Assembly: GCF_040365225.1 (NCBI RefSeq)
Contig: NZ_AP028055.1
Location: 558,001-622,000, forward strand
Length of the DNA: 64,000 nucleotides
Reading direction: 5' to 3'
Source of the DNA: Bacteroides sedimenti
GTDB lineage: Bacteria; Bacteroidota; Bacteroidia; Bacteroidales; Bacteroidaceae
The notes under the pieces are model-generated. The model did no database searches. It was not told where the DNA came from and saw only the letters and a program-made list of their open reading frames with translations. A program made the translations under genes and the position numbers. Positions 1 through 8,961 of the stretch are shown piece after piece. Every line of letters starts with the position of its first letter. Within the stretch, counting starts at the first letter, position 1.

Positions 1-417
1 TAATTTGTGTTTGTTTATTATAAACAATATAAAATTAAATAATATTTATCTGAGCTATTGTGGTGGTTGTTAGAAGAAATAGGGATTAAAGAATCCAAAA
101 TGAAAAGAACTATTTATTTTTTATAATTTATGATAATTACAAATATATTATAATATATTTAAAAAGAAAAACAAAAATTGAATAATATTTTATATAAGCA
201 ATCTAAAATTAACATAATATAACTATGTTATTTCGGTGAGGAGTGCATAATTCATTCATCTTACAGATTAACCTTTCAAACGATTTTAAAGTGCATTCTT
301 TTTCAATTTCTGATATAGTAGATAAAATATTGTCTTTCTTTGTACAGATGTAACAAATGAGACAATTATTAGCTAATATTTCTTGCTAACTTTGACTCAT
401 ATTAAACAAAAAAAGTT
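1..417. other. AT-rich gene-free leader region
   Basis: No convincing gene is seen in these 417 bases. A minus-strand frame of about 55 codons (roughly 230-390) without a good start could be a gene remnant, but nothing in it is recognisable. A Bacteroides-type promoter for the cupin gene lies at the right end. Confidence 0.4.
387..394 (+). promoter_or_regulatory. Candidate -7 box TAACTTTG for the cupin gene
   Basis: TAACTTTG is an exact match to the Bacteroides -7 consensus TAnnTTTG and lies 24 bases before the ATG at 418. No clear -33 TTTG element is visible, so the call rests on the -7 box and its position. Confidence 0.5.
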
Positions 418-747
418 ATGGAAGAACTATTTAAAAAAGGAACAATTTTGAATTTCGCAGAGTTGATAGACTATTCTGCCGGTGGAGTTGTAAGTAAACA
501 AGTACTGAAAAATGAAGCTGGAAACATTACTCTTTTCTCTTTTGACAAAGGACAAGGGTTGAGCGAACATACTGCTCCTTTTGATGCTATGGTACAAATT
601 TTGGAAGGAAAAGCGATTATTATGGTTGGTGGAAATCCTTTTCATACGAAGGATGGAGATACTATCATTATGCCTGCCAATATTCCTCATGCATTATTTG
701 CAACTGAACAGTTCAAGATGTTGCTAACAATGATTAAAGGAGTCTGA
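418..747 (+). CDS. Cupin-domain protein
   Basis: A 109-residue single-domain protein. The second half has the conserved cupin beta-barrel pattern: a His after the first glycine-rich strand (SEHTAPFDAMVQILEGKA, about residues 45-62), then GD and a P-x-x-x-PH turn (DGDTIIMPANIPHALFA, about residues 79-95). This is a complete small cupin with two motif blocks and probable His metal ligands. It has no signal peptide and is probably cytoplasmic. Small stand-alone cupins of this type are common in Bacteroidales and their substrate is usually unknown. The gene stands alone behind its own promoter, and the next gene is a permease 143 bases downstream with no obvious link. Family assignment is confident; function is not known. 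Confidence 0.85.
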   Translation: MEELFKKGTILNFAELIDYSAGGVVSKQVLKNEAGNITLFSFDKGQGLSEHTAPFDAMVQILEGKAIIMVGGNPFHTKDGDTIIMPANIPHALFATEQFKMLLTMIKGV

Positions 748-890
748 GAATAGACTCTATTTTGCAACGGAGAAGTTTTCTTACAGAAAAAAAGTTTTTA
801 AGAATCAGGAATATTGCATTTTTATCAATTTAATATTTATATTTGTCATACTATTCAAATACTATGTAAAATATAAATTTGCGTTATAAA

Positions 891-2156
891 ATGAGCATTA
901 AAAATCGTTTGATTCTTATGAACTTCCTGCAATTCTTTGTGTGGGGAGCTTGGTTAATTTCTTTGGGAGGATATATGGGGAGAAACCTTCATTTTGAAGG
1001 TGGACAAATTGGAGCAATCTTTGCAACGATGGGGATTGCTTCTCTTATAATGCCCGGTTTGATAGGGATTATAGCCGACAAGTGGATAAATGCTGAACGT
1101 TTATTGGGAATTTGCCATTTACTTGGTGCGTCTTTTTTGTTTTATGCATCAACACTGACCGGTTATGATGAAATGTATTGGGCTATGCTGCTAAACCTGA
1201 TGGTGTACATGCCCACATTATCACTGGCTAATACTGTTTCATATAATGCCCTGGAGAATAATCGATTTGATATTGTGAAAGATTTCCCTCCGATTCGTGT
1301 GTGGGGAACTATCGGCTTTATCTGCGCAATGTGGGCGGTTGACTTAACCGGCTTTAAACATTCGTCAGCGCAACTATATGTGAGTTCCATTTCTGCTCTA
1401 TTTCTGGGGATTTATTCTTTTACCTTGCCTAAATGTCCTCCGGCAAAAAGCGAAAACAAAACGTTGTTATCTTCTTTTGGCTTAGATGCGTTGGTACTTT
1501 TTAAAAGGAGAAAAATGGCTATCTTCTTCTTTTTCTCCATGCTTCTTGGTGCAGCCCTTCAGATTACTAATTCTTATGGGGATTTGTTTTTGAGTAGTTT
1601 CAAAGAAATACCTCAGTATGCCGATTCTTTCGGAGTAAAGCATTCTGTTATTCTACTCTCTATATCACAAATGTCTGAAACCTTATTTATTCTCGCTATT
1701 CCATTTTTCCTTCGTCGTTTTGGAATTAAACAGGTTATGTTGATTAGCATGATTGCATGGGTATTTCGCTTTGGGCTCTTTGGAGTTGGAAATCCTGGCG
1801 AAGGATTGCCTTTGCTGATTCTGTCAATGATTGTATATGGCATGGCTTTTGACTTCTTCAATATTTCAGGTTCTTTATTTGTGGAAATGGAAACAACACC
1901 ACAAATCAGAGCGAGTGCTCAGGGACTATTCTTCATGATGACGAATGGATTGGGGGCTATTATGGGCGGATATGCAAGTGGAGCAGTGGTGGACTTCTTC
2001 TCAAAGTATGCAATTGTATCCGGACAATCCCAACTGATTAGTCGAGACTGGCATTCAATTTGGTTGATATTTGCGGCATATGCGCTCACAATTGCTATCT
2101 TCTTTACTTTTGCTTTTAACTATAAAAATGGCCTTAAAACAGTTAAAGAAAAATAG
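891..2156 (+). CDS. MFS nucleoside permease (NupG-like)
   Basis: A 421-residue integral membrane protein with about 12 hydrophobic segments. The N-terminus (FLQFFVWGAWLISLGGYM) and overall length fit the nucleoside:H+ symporter family of the major facilitator superfamily, whose members import purine or pyrimidine nucleosides. I start at ATG 891 because the longer frame opens with TTG at 879 and the conserved family N-terminus begins at MSIKNRL. The gene has no operon partner: a strong terminator follows at 2210. Family is confident; the nucleoside substrate is inferred from family and could include xanthosine. Confidence 0.85.
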   Translation: MSIKNRLILMNFLQFFVWGAWLISLGGYMGRNLHFEGGQIGAIFATMGIASLIMPGLIGIIADKWINAERLLGICHLLGASFLFYASTLTGYDEMYWAMLLNLMVYMPTLSLANTVSYNALENNRFDIVKDFPPIRVWGTIGFICAMWAVDLTGFKHSSAQLYVSSISALFLGIYSFTLPKCPPAKSENKTLLSSFGLDALVLFKRRKMAIFFFFSMLLGAALQITNSYGDLFLSSFKEIPQYADSFGVKHSVILLSISQMSETLFILAIPFFLRRFGIKQVMLISMIAWVFRFGLFGVGNPGEGLPLLILSMIVYGMAFDFFNISGSLFVEMETTPQIRASAQGLFFMMTNGLGAIMGGYASGAVVDFFSKYAIVSGQSQLISRDWHSIWLIFAAYALTIAIFFTFAFNYKNGLKTVKEK

Positions 2157-2209
2157 TATATAGAATCTTGGGCATTCATGTCCATGAATGATATTTGTAT
2201 AATTGAATT

Positions 2210-2247
2210 AAAAAACGTGCCGGAAGAACACTTCCGGCACGTTTTTT
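2210..2247 (+). terminator. Rho-independent terminator after the nucleoside permease
   Basis: A perfect 16-bp stem (2211-2226 pairing with 2231-2246) around the loop AACA, with an A-tract before and a T-tract after. It can act in both directions, ending the permease transcript and shielding the convergent transporter gene. Confidence 0.9.
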
Positions 2248-2407
2248 AATGTATTTTATGTAAGATTCAATGTATGTGATTGCAGAAGTTTAAGACATAT
2301 TGTGACTAAGCATTATAAATAAGTTAACAGGATAAATTCAATACATAAGATCTATTTAGTAGTCTTCGGCTAGTAGATGCGGTTCGGTTTTAATTAGTGT
2401 TGGATCT

Positions 2408-4069
2408 TTATAAGAAAAACATCAGAATAACCTGAGCGATAATTACCCGCAAGAACATGCTTAGCGGATAAACGGTAGCGTACGAAACGGAAGGATTGTC
2501 TCCTTCGACCGTGTCGTTTACATAATTCAATGCCATTGGGTTGGCCATGGTGCCACAAAGCATACCCGATACTGTGCCAAAATCTATTTTCATAACCCTC
2601 AATGCAATCAAACCGGTAATAACTACAGGTATAAAAGTAATGATAAAGCCCAAGCCAATCCAAAGTGCACCTTCAGGACGAACAACGGTTTCAAAGAAAT
2701 GGCTACCTGCATCCAGCCCCAGACATGCCAGATACATGGATAAACCTAATCCCCTAAGCATCAGATTGGCACTTAAAGTGGTATAGGTAATCATGTGCAA
2801 ACGTGGACCGAATGTTCCAATTAATATGCCGACTATAATAGGACCACCTGCCAAACCGAGTTTAACAGGAGCACTGATTCCAGGAATTGAAAGAGGAATT
2901 GCTCCTAAAGCCAATCCCAGAATAATGCCAATAAATACAGCAACCAGGTTTGGCTCTTTCAGACTTTTAACAGCATTTCCAAGTACTTTTTCTACATTTT
3001 GTATAGCAGCAGCTTCACCAACCACAGTCAAACGGTCGCCCATTTGGAGGATAAGTTCCGGTGTGGCAAGCAATTGTACACCAGCTCTATGCACCCTGCT
3101 TATGTTAATGCCATAATTATTTCTCAGACGGAGTGAACCAAGCTTTTTGCCATTTATTTCAGGACGGGTCACAACAATGCGTTGAGACACCAGTTGGCTG
3201 TCGATTGCATTCCAGTCGATATCCTCTTTATTCCAGTCTTTCTTTTCTTGCTCTCCGAAAAGCATGGTAAGCGCTTCCACATCCTTTTCAGAAGTGACAA
3301 CCAACAGGTGGTCACCCTTAGCCAAGACTTTTTCTGAGGTTGGAATGCTTACCTTTCCGTCTCTCCAAAGGCGCGAGATAACAAACTTCATGTTAGTAAA
3401 GTGAGCGATATCTTTTATGCTTTTTCCAAATATTCCAGGGTTGAATACTTGAAATTCTGCAATGTAAGTTTTGTTGCCGCTTTCCTTATCTTGAACGGAA
3501 AGTTCTTCTTTCCTCACAAACAACTTCCGTATAATCAAAACGGCCAATATAACTCCAAGTACCCCTAAAGGATAAGTAACAGCACAGCTTAATGCAGGTG
3601 AACTTGATGGATGCCCCATTTGTTGTAATGTTTGCTGGGCTGCACCAAGGGCGGGAGTGTTGGTAGTTGCTCCGCAAAGAATACCTACCATATCGGGTAA
3701 TGACACGCCGGTGGTGAGGTGGAAAATCACTGTGATGATGGTTCCAAGGGCTATTAACAGAAGAGAAAGCATGTTTAGCTGCATGCCTCCTCTGCGAAAA
3801 GAGCTGAAAAAACCCGGCCCAACCTGTAGCCCTAATGAGTACACAAATATAACCAATCCAAAGCTTTCGGCATAGTTAAGCATCTGAGGATCGATTGAGA
3901 GTCCGAGATGGCCTGCCATAATTCCGGCAAAAAAGACAAAGGTTACTCCAAGCGAGATTCCCATAATGTGAATCTTTCCAAGCCCGAGTCCGATAGCTGA
4001 AATCAGAGATAATATTATAACTGCCTGAAGTGCAGAGTGAGTCAGAAATAATGTATTAAGCCATTCCAT
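2408..4069 (-). CDS. AspT/YidE-type transporter with two RCK_C domains
   Basis: A 553-residue inner-membrane protein with a clear family layout: about five hydrophobic segments (residues 10-175), two soluble TrkA-C (RCK_C) domains in tandem (about 205-285 and 290-375), then a second hydrophobic half (about 380-553) ending in a Phe-rich tail. This matches the AspT/YidE/YbjL family, which includes the aspartate:alanine exchanger of lactic acid bacteria. The two membrane halves share repeated motifs such as GxLCGxxxNxPALxAA (about 132-147) and GMLCGTMANPMALNY (about 507-521), as expected for an inverted repeat. RCK_C domains often bind a regulatory ligand. The substrate here is unknown. The gene is monocistronic with its own promoter. 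Confidence 0.85.
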   Translation of the reverse strand: MEWLNTLFLTHSALQAVIILSLISAIGLGLGKIHIMGISLGVTFVFFAGIMAGHLGLSIDPQMLNYAESFGLVIFVYSLGLQVGPGFFSSFRRGGMQLNMLSLLLIALGTIITVIFHLTTGVSLPDMVGILCGATTNTPALGAAQQTLQQMGHPSSSPALSCAVTYPLGVLGVILAVLIIRKLFVRKEELSVQDKESGNKTYIAEFQVFNPGIFGKSIKDIAHFTNMKFVISRLWRDGKVSIPTSEKVLAKGDHLLVVTSEKDVEALTMLFGEQEKKDWNKEDIDWNAIDSQLVSQRIVVTRPEINGKKLGSLRLRNNYGINISRVHRAGVQLLATPELILQMGDRLTVVGEAAAIQNVEKVLGNAVKSLKEPNLVAVFIGIILGLALGAIPLSIPGISAPVKLGLAGGPIIVGILIGTFGPRLHMITYTTLSANLMLRGLGLSMYLACLGLDAGSHFFETVVRPEGALWIGLGFIITFIPVVITGLIALRVMKIDFGTVSGMLCGTMANPMALNYVNDTVEGDNPSVSYATVYPLSMFLRVIIAQVILMFFL

Positions 4070-4103
4070 GCTTATGATTCTTTTGTTGTTTTTTATCGGG
4101 GTG

Positions 4104-4111
4104 CAAAGGTA
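4104..4111 (-). promoter_or_regulatory. Candidate -7 box for the AspT/YidE transporter
   Basis: On the minus strand this reads TACCTTTG, an exact TAnnTTTG match, 34 bases before the ATG at 4069. Confidence 0.5.
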
Positions 4112-4185
4112 GCAACTATTTTATGAATAGCTGATTTATATTGATAAAATATACATAATATTTTGACTCATCCTCTTTCTGGCAA

Positions 4186-5508
4186 TTAAAAAAGTATAAT
4201 CCCCAGCTCTGCTATAGGCTTCTTTTCGTAGGTGCCACCTCCACTGTAACGATTTGTTTGATTGTAACCTCCTGATGCGAAGATTCCGAAATTATTTGTC
4301 ATTTGATATTCCACATTCAGTCGTGCCTGAAGGGAATACATTCTGGCCGGGATATTGTCTGTCCCTTTATTATCGAATGTTTCAATATGTTGAAAACCAA
4401 TATCTCCGCTTACTGACCAGTTGCGTGCAAATTCCTTTCTAAGCCCAGTACGGTAGAATGTTGATGCAGAGAATTTCTTTCCCGATTCAAGGCAATATGT
4501 TCCCATTCCCAGCATGGTGTAGAAAAGTTCGTTCCTGAAGCGAACTGCTAAATTTCCTTTAGTTGTGTTTCCTCCAAATATCATTAACTGATAGCGAGTC
4601 GAAGGGTTAAGATTTACAAGGCCAAACTTTGCTTTTGCAGATGAACGACTATAGTTAACTAGTCCCACCTGCACACCGTTGGTTACATCGTCAGCAATAT
4701 TTAATATTGATATTTGACTTCCATTCAACTTTTTAGCAATATTACTGATCCCTGCAACTTGTAGCCCGTTGGCATTTACTGAAATATTTCCCAATGCTGA
4801 TAATTGAAGCCCGTTTGTCTGTTTGCCGGAAATATTAGCTAATGAGGCAATCTGTATGCCGTTTACATTTTTGCCACATACATTTATCAACCCTCCGGCA
4901 GCAATTCCACTGAGATTTTCTCCGATGATGTTTCCAATACCTGCAACTTTCACACCTCTGGAACTTGAACCGCCTCCAATGTTCAGCAAACCCGCAATTT
5001 CAATGCTCGAAGAATTACTTCCGGTAATATTCATCAGTCCGGATAATAGCACGCCGCGGCAGTTATCTCCTGTAATGTTCATTAATCCGCTGATTCCTGC
5101 TCCCTGAAGATTATCACCAATTACATTGGCAATTCCTGCTCCGATTATTCCTGAAGCATTGTTTCCATTTATGTTGCATAATCCGGAAAGTTGTACTCCT
5201 CTCACACTGCCTCCTACAACATTAGATAGCCCCGATATCTGGATGCCATTAACATCTTTTGCAGCAACCGAAGAGATTGCATTAACACCGATTCCATTAA
5301 GTCTATTTAAACGCGAAGTAACTCCCAGATTAAGATAGGTTGTTTGAAGTGAATCGTAAGGTTGGGTAGAAATGTTTTTCCAGAGAGAAAGATTAATTCC
5401 TCCTGATTTATTTTGTGCTTTGATAGTTGAGTTGCAGAAGATAAACGATAATGCAACCGCTATAACAAATAATATAGTAAACCTCATTTGTGAATATTCT
5501 CTTTTCAT
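4186..5508 (-). CDS. Secreted surface-repeat protein (LA_2272-like repeats)
   Basis: A 440-residue protein with an N-terminal signal peptide (about residues 1-32, cleavage near IKA-QN). Residues about 70-290 are a run of roughly ten repeats of about 22-23 residues of the form G(V/I)xxxG(L/I)xNxxGxxxxG, for example GLMNITGDNCRGVLLSG. Such regular Gly/Asn/hydrophobic repeats are expected to fold as a beta-solenoid. The C-terminal 130 residues have alternating strands and end in ELGIILF with a terminal Phe, typical of an outer-membrane beta-barrel. This suits a surface or outer-membrane protein of the type annotated as LA_2272 family. Function is unknown. It is monocistronic, and internal repeats make copy-number change possible. 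Confidence 0.75.
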   Translation of the reverse strand: MKREYSQMRFTILFVIAVALSFIFCNSTIKAQNKSGGINLSLWKNISTQPYDSLQTTYLNLGVTSRLNRLNGIGVNAISSVAAKDVNGIQISGLSNVVGGSVRGVQLSGLCNINGNNASGIIGAGIANVIGDNLQGAGISGLMNITGDNCRGVLLSGLMNITGSNSSSIEIAGLLNIGGGSSSRGVKVAGIGNIIGENLSGIAAGGLINVCGKNVNGIQIASLANISGKQTNGLQLSALGNISVNANGLQVAGISNIAKKLNGSQISILNIADDVTNGVQVGLVNYSRSSAKAKFGLVNLNPSTRYQLMIFGGNTTKGNLAVRFRNELFYTMLGMGTYCLESGKKFSASTFYRTGLRKEFARNWSVSGDIGFQHIETFDNKGTDNIPARMYSLQARLNVEYQMTNNFGIFASGGYNQTNRYSGGGTYEKKPIAELGIILF

Positions 5509-5638
5509 ATCGATATAATTTTACATATTTTATGCAATAATACATAATAATTCCGAGAATGCCTTATTTACAATTGATTTATTACTTTTGAATTATAGAA
5601 AAGAGTTATTTATACGGATCTTGCATAATACAAAATAT

Positions 5639-5675
5639 AAAGGTGTACACTCAAGTTTGAAAAGTGCACACCTTT
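5639..5675 (-). terminator. Hairpin after the acyl-CoA ligase
   Basis: AAAGGTGTACAC pairs with GTGCACACCTTT, with one mismatch, 32 bases past the stop of the acyl-CoA ligase. The T-tract on the minus strand is weak (TATATTTTG). Confidence 0.6.
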
Positions 5676-5706
5676 ATAGTGAAAGATTATATCTTATAAA
5701 TTTACA

Positions 5707-7365
5707 TTATCCTTTTGCTTCCTGATAAAGGAATCGTTTGATGCTCTTTTTAGGAGTTTTTTCAAACTCTTCAGGATAGATTTTCATTTTAGCAATCTGG
5801 CTGTATGCCGGAAGCAAGGTGTTTAGTTCAATTCGATTTTCTTCCATCACTTTCTCAATATCGTCATTGGTGAGTCCATGAGCAAATGCATCGTCGAAAT
5901 CCGGATAAACCAATCCTACCAGTTTATCGTTTTGCTGAACAATAATTGATTCTGCCACATAAGGAAGGTTGTTGAGCATATCCTCAATTTCTTCCGGATA
6001 AATATTTTGTCCGGATGCTCCCAGAAGCATATTCTTGCTCCGACCTTTTATGGTTAAGTTTCCTTCTGCATCAATTACTCCCAGGTCACCTGTATGGAGC
6101 CAGCCATCCTTGTCAATAGTCTGTTTTGTAGCCTCTTCATTCTTATAGTACCCCAACATAACGTTGTCGCCCTTGCAGACAATTTCACCAACCACATTTT
6201 CAGGATCTGGAGAGAGAACTTTGATTTCCATGCGTGGTGCTACCTTTCCGCAAGAACCCATTTTGAATTGCTTCCAGTCCTCATAACAAATAATTGGTCC
6301 GCATTCAGTCATTCCATAACCAACGGTATAAGGGAATTCTATCATTTTCAGGAATTGCTCAATCTCTTTGTTAAAGGCTGCACCACCGATAATCATTTCG
6401 GAGAAATTTCCACCAAAAGCATTGATCATCTGTTCGCGTACAGTTGCTTTAATCTTATCGTTGATAATAGGAAGCTTCATCAATATCTTCATTGTTGGAG
6501 TTTCCAGTTTGGGAAGGATATTCTTTTTAATGATCTTTTCAATAATCAAAGGAACGGCAATAACCAGATTTGGTTTAACTTCCGCGAATGCCTGGAAAAT
6601 GATTTTTGGACTTGGCATTCTTGTCAGGAAGTATATATGGCATCCTTGGGTGAATTCATACAAAAATTCAAAAGCAAGGCCATACATGTGTGCCATCGGA
6701 AGAATAGACACAATTTTGTCGCCAGGGTTCAGAGTGAGTACTTCTTGGGCAAAACGGGTGTTCGACCACAAACTTCGATAAGGCAGCATTACACCTTTAG
6801 AATAACTCGTTGTTCCCGAGGTATAATTGATAACTGCAAGTTCTTCGGGTTTATCTTTGTGATATGAAACGTGTTCCGTACGGAAATTCTTTGGATATTT
6901 CTGGCCAAACATTTCATTCAGATGTTCGCGGGCATGCGTTAGTTTCTCTGAACGGGAAACAGGAACCGAGAAATCGTTCATTAGTACGATGCCTTCCAGA
7001 AGTGGCATTGCCGCTTCATTTAGATTTTCCCAAACCACATCACCAACAAAAAGAAGTCTGGCTTCTGAATGGTTCACAATGTTGTGTACATTGTCCGCTT
7101 TAAATTCGTGAAGGATAGGAACCACTACGGCTCCGTAAGTTATTACTGAAAGGAAAGTAACACCCCAAAATGAACTGTTTCTACCGCATATTGCAATTTT
7201 ATCGCCTTTTTTTATGCCACTTTCCTCTAAAATGATATGTAACTTTTCAATTTTTCGGGCTACATCTTTGTACTGAAGTGTTGCACCATTATAGTCTGTC
7301 AGGGCATCTAAATCCCAATTTTTTTTAATACTATTTTCAATGTACGCTATAAAACTTTGTTCCAT
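5707..7365 (-). CDS. Long-chain acyl-CoA ligase (AMP-binding)
   Basis: A 552-residue cytoplasmic enzyme of the ANL superfamily. The P-loop motif YTSGTTSYSKG is at residues 181-191, the A5-type motif GYGMTECGP near 337-345, GWLHTGDLG near 421-429 (adenylate/ribose-binding Asp), and GRSKNMLLGASGQNIYPEE near 440. This family activates fatty acids in two steps, through an acyl-adenylate, to acyl-CoA. The C-terminal domain is short but carries the Lys of KSIKRFLY (about 543) expected for adenylation. Length is close to the bacterial FadD/FAA1-like branch seen in Bacteroidetes. No beta-oxidation gene is nearby, so membrane lipid remodelling or exogenous fatty-acid use is more likely than catabolism. 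Chain-length preference cannot be read from the sequence. Confidence 0.88.
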   Translation of the reverse strand: MEQSFIAYIENSIKKNWDLDALTDYNGATLQYKDVARKIEKLHIILEESGIKKGDKIAICGRNSSFWGVTFLSVITYGAVVVPILHEFKADNVHNIVNHSEARLLFVGDVVWENLNEAAMPLLEGIVLMNDFSVPVSRSEKLTHAREHLNEMFGQKYPKNFRTEHVSYHKDKPEELAVINYTSGTTSYSKGVMLPYRSLWSNTRFAQEVLTLNPGDKIVSILPMAHMYGLAFEFLYEFTQGCHIYFLTRMPSPKIIFQAFAEVKPNLVIAVPLIIEKIIKKNILPKLETPTMKILMKLPIINDKIKATVREQMINAFGGNFSEMIIGGAAFNKEIEQFLKMIEFPYTVGYGMTECGPIICYEDWKQFKMGSCGKVAPRMEIKVLSPDPENVVGEIVCKGDNVMLGYYKNEEATKQTIDKDGWLHTGDLGVIDAEGNLTIKGRSKNMLLGASGQNIYPEEIEDMLNNLPYVAESIIVQQNDKLVGLVYPDFDDAFAHGLTNDDIEKVMEENRIELNTLLPAYSQIAKMKIYPEEFEKTPKKSIKRFLYQEAKG

Positions 7366-7394
7366 TTTTATTGCACAGTTTTTTTTATTTTGTG

Positions 7395-7402
7395 CAAATA
7401 TA
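7395..7402 (-). promoter_or_regulatory. Candidate -7 box for the acyl-CoA ligase
   Basis: Reads TATATTTG on the minus strand, an exact TAnnTTTG match, 29 bases before the ATG at 7365. Confidence 0.55.
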
Positions 7403-7621
7403 TAAGTTTCTCTTTGCTTTGCAAATTAAAAAGATAAAAAAGTGATATGATGAGGTTCATACAATCCTATTGTTTATATAATAGAAAGATTGGTTTTAAA
7501 TAATTATATCGCTGTTATACCGATAAATCATTTATAAAAGCTTTTCTCAATCTTTGCCATATTGAATTGTTAGGGCTTTGTTTTTCTTTCCTATTATATT
7601 TCTATGTTTTTTACCCTCTAT

Positions 7622-7694
7622 CCGGGTGTACTTGTCTTCTACACCCGGGTGTACCGATGCCTTCCACCCGGGTGTACAGGAGGCGTACACCCGG
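7622..7694. repeat. Four-copy CCGGGTGTAC array, 23-bp period
   Basis: CCGGGTGTAC occurs as direct copies at 7622, 7645 and 7668 (exact 23-bp spacing), and once inverted (GTACACCCGG) at 7685. The second and third copies extend to ACCCGGGTGTAC, giving a near-palindrome. The 13-bp sequences between copies differ. This lies in a 605-bp gene-free region and is GC-rich relative to its AT-rich surroundings. No coding frame runs through it. Confidence 0.8.
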
Positions 7695-7820
7695 ATGGAG
7701 CGCAAGAATTATAATGATGAATTAAGAAATTCAAGCCAATGAAATAAAATAGAATGCTCATATAAAGGTGATATCAGCATTTTGATATAAAAAATCGATC
7801 TGCTTGATGTTGGTATAATG

Positions 7821-7936
7821 CTGCGTGACTTCTTTTAAGTCACGCGCTTTTTTTAACGAAAGTCACGCACTCGCAAATTGTTGAATAATAGCTTGTTATT
7901 TACTTTCTGCGTGACTTGCGCGACTTGCGTGACTTC
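7821..7936. repeat. Word-hairpin element built from GCGTGACTT
   Basis: The word GCGTGACTT occurs forward at 7823, then inverted (AAGTCACGC) at 7837 and 7860. At the right end it occurs three times in tandem with 9-bp period: GCGTGACTT, GCGCGACTT, GCGTGACTT at 7909, 7918 and 7927. The inverted copies frame an AT-rich core of about 40 bases, so the element can fold into a long hairpin; 7823-7845 is also a short hairpin by itself. It sits between the GTAC array and the stop of the DHOD-like gene, and may end that transcript. Confidence 0.75.
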
Positions 7937-7970
7937 TTAAAACAAATTATATGGGGGAATGAGATAAATG

Positions 7971-8948
7971 TTATTCTCTTTCGCTGAAATAACGAAGAAA
8001 TTGAGTTCGTTCATAAGCATTTGCCTGGTTTATATCTTTGGCTTTCAATAAACCTTTAAACTGGGAAATACTTTCGTAGCCTTTCTGGCTCATCCATCTT
8101 TCAATGGTTTCAAGCATCGGACGAATATATTGAACTCCATTCTTGTAAATAACACTGCAAATCTCTACTGCAGATGCCCCTGTGAGAATAGATTTTATTG
8201 CGGAATCGGCATTGTGTACACCTCCTGAAGCAGCATAATCAATATTGCTGATTATAGCTGAAGAGAGACTTATCCAACGTAAAGAAATCGGGAGATCGGA
8301 CGGAGAACTTAGAATCTCTCCGGAAACATATTCCAGCTTATCAATATCGATATCAGTTTGGTACAAACGGTTGAATAAAACAACTCCCTCAGCACCATGT
8401 AAGCGTAGTTTATTTATCAGAGCTACCGGGTTGGTAAGATTAGTTCCTAACTTCATAATAATTGGAATCTGCACCCGTTCTTTGACTTTTCTTAATATTT
8501 CAATATGCTGATTTTCAAATTCTCCGCATTCATAATAAGGTGATGCCTGAATGCTCAGGATGTTAAGTTCAATGGCATCTGCTCCGGCAGATTCAATTTT
8601 ATGCGCAAACTCCACCCAATCTTTGTTTGTACAACAGTTAATACTGGCAATGATTGGAATGGAGCAATGTTTCTTACTTTCCTGTATCAGCTTCAGGTAA
8701 TCGGATAATACCTGTGCGTATAGGTGTTCAGTCAGATAATTTCCACCTTCCGGATAGTAAATTGGTTCATTAACCTGTTTTGCTTTTTGCATTATTTGCT
8801 CTTCGAAGAGTGATTTCAATACAACTGCACCTGCTCCGGCCTCTTCTAGTCTTTTGTTTTTTTCGGCACTGCTTGTTAGCCCCGAACTGCTGATAATGAT
8901 GGGATTTTTTAACTTCAATCCCGCAAATTCCGTTTTTAAATCCACCAT
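7971..8948 (-). CDS. Dihydroorotate dehydrogenase-like protein
   Basis: A 325-residue TIM-barrel flavoprotein of the class-1 dihydroorotate dehydrogenase fold: N-terminal FAGLKLKNPIIISSSGLT (8-25), AGADAIELNI (121-130), IIMKLGTNLTN (about 159-169) and a C-terminal GGVHNADSAIKSILTGASAV phosphate/FMN loop (about 245-264). True PyrD enzymes have a Ser/Cys-Pro-Asn loop straight after ELN; here it reads ELNILSIQASP, so the usual active-site base and dihydroorotate ligands are missing. It is therefore probably not the pyrimidine enzyme despite the fold. Its gene is the last of a three-gene operon after DUF4494 and YggS, 13 bases behind YggS. Substrate unknown. Confidence 0.75.
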   Translation of the reverse strand: MVDLKTEFAGLKLKNPIIISSSGLTSSAEKNKRLEEAGAGAVVLKSLFEEQIMQKAKQVNEPIYYPEGGNYLTEHLYAQVLSDYLKLIQESKKHCSIPIIASINCCTNKDWVEFAHKIESAGADAIELNILSIQASPYYECGEFENQHIEILRKVKERVQIPIIMKLGTNLTNPVALINKLRLHGAEGVVLFNRLYQTDIDIDKLEYVSGEILSSPSDLPISLRWISLSSAIISNIDYAASGGVHNADSAIKSILTGASAVEICSVIYKNGVQYIRPMLETIERWMSQKGYESISQFKGLLKAKDINQANAYERTQFLRYFSERE

Positions 8949-8961
8949 AATATATTGCGCG

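Noticed and set aside
6094..6867. Long plus-strand open frame opposite the acyl-CoA ligase (257 codons)
   Set aside because: It lies wholly inside a clear AMP-binding enzyme on the other strand, has no family-like motifs and no promoter.
7622..7694. Short regularly spaced repeats that look like a mini CRISPR array
   Set aside because: Repeat units of 10-14 bp and gaps of about 13 bp are far too short, and one copy is inverted. There is no cas gene in the window.
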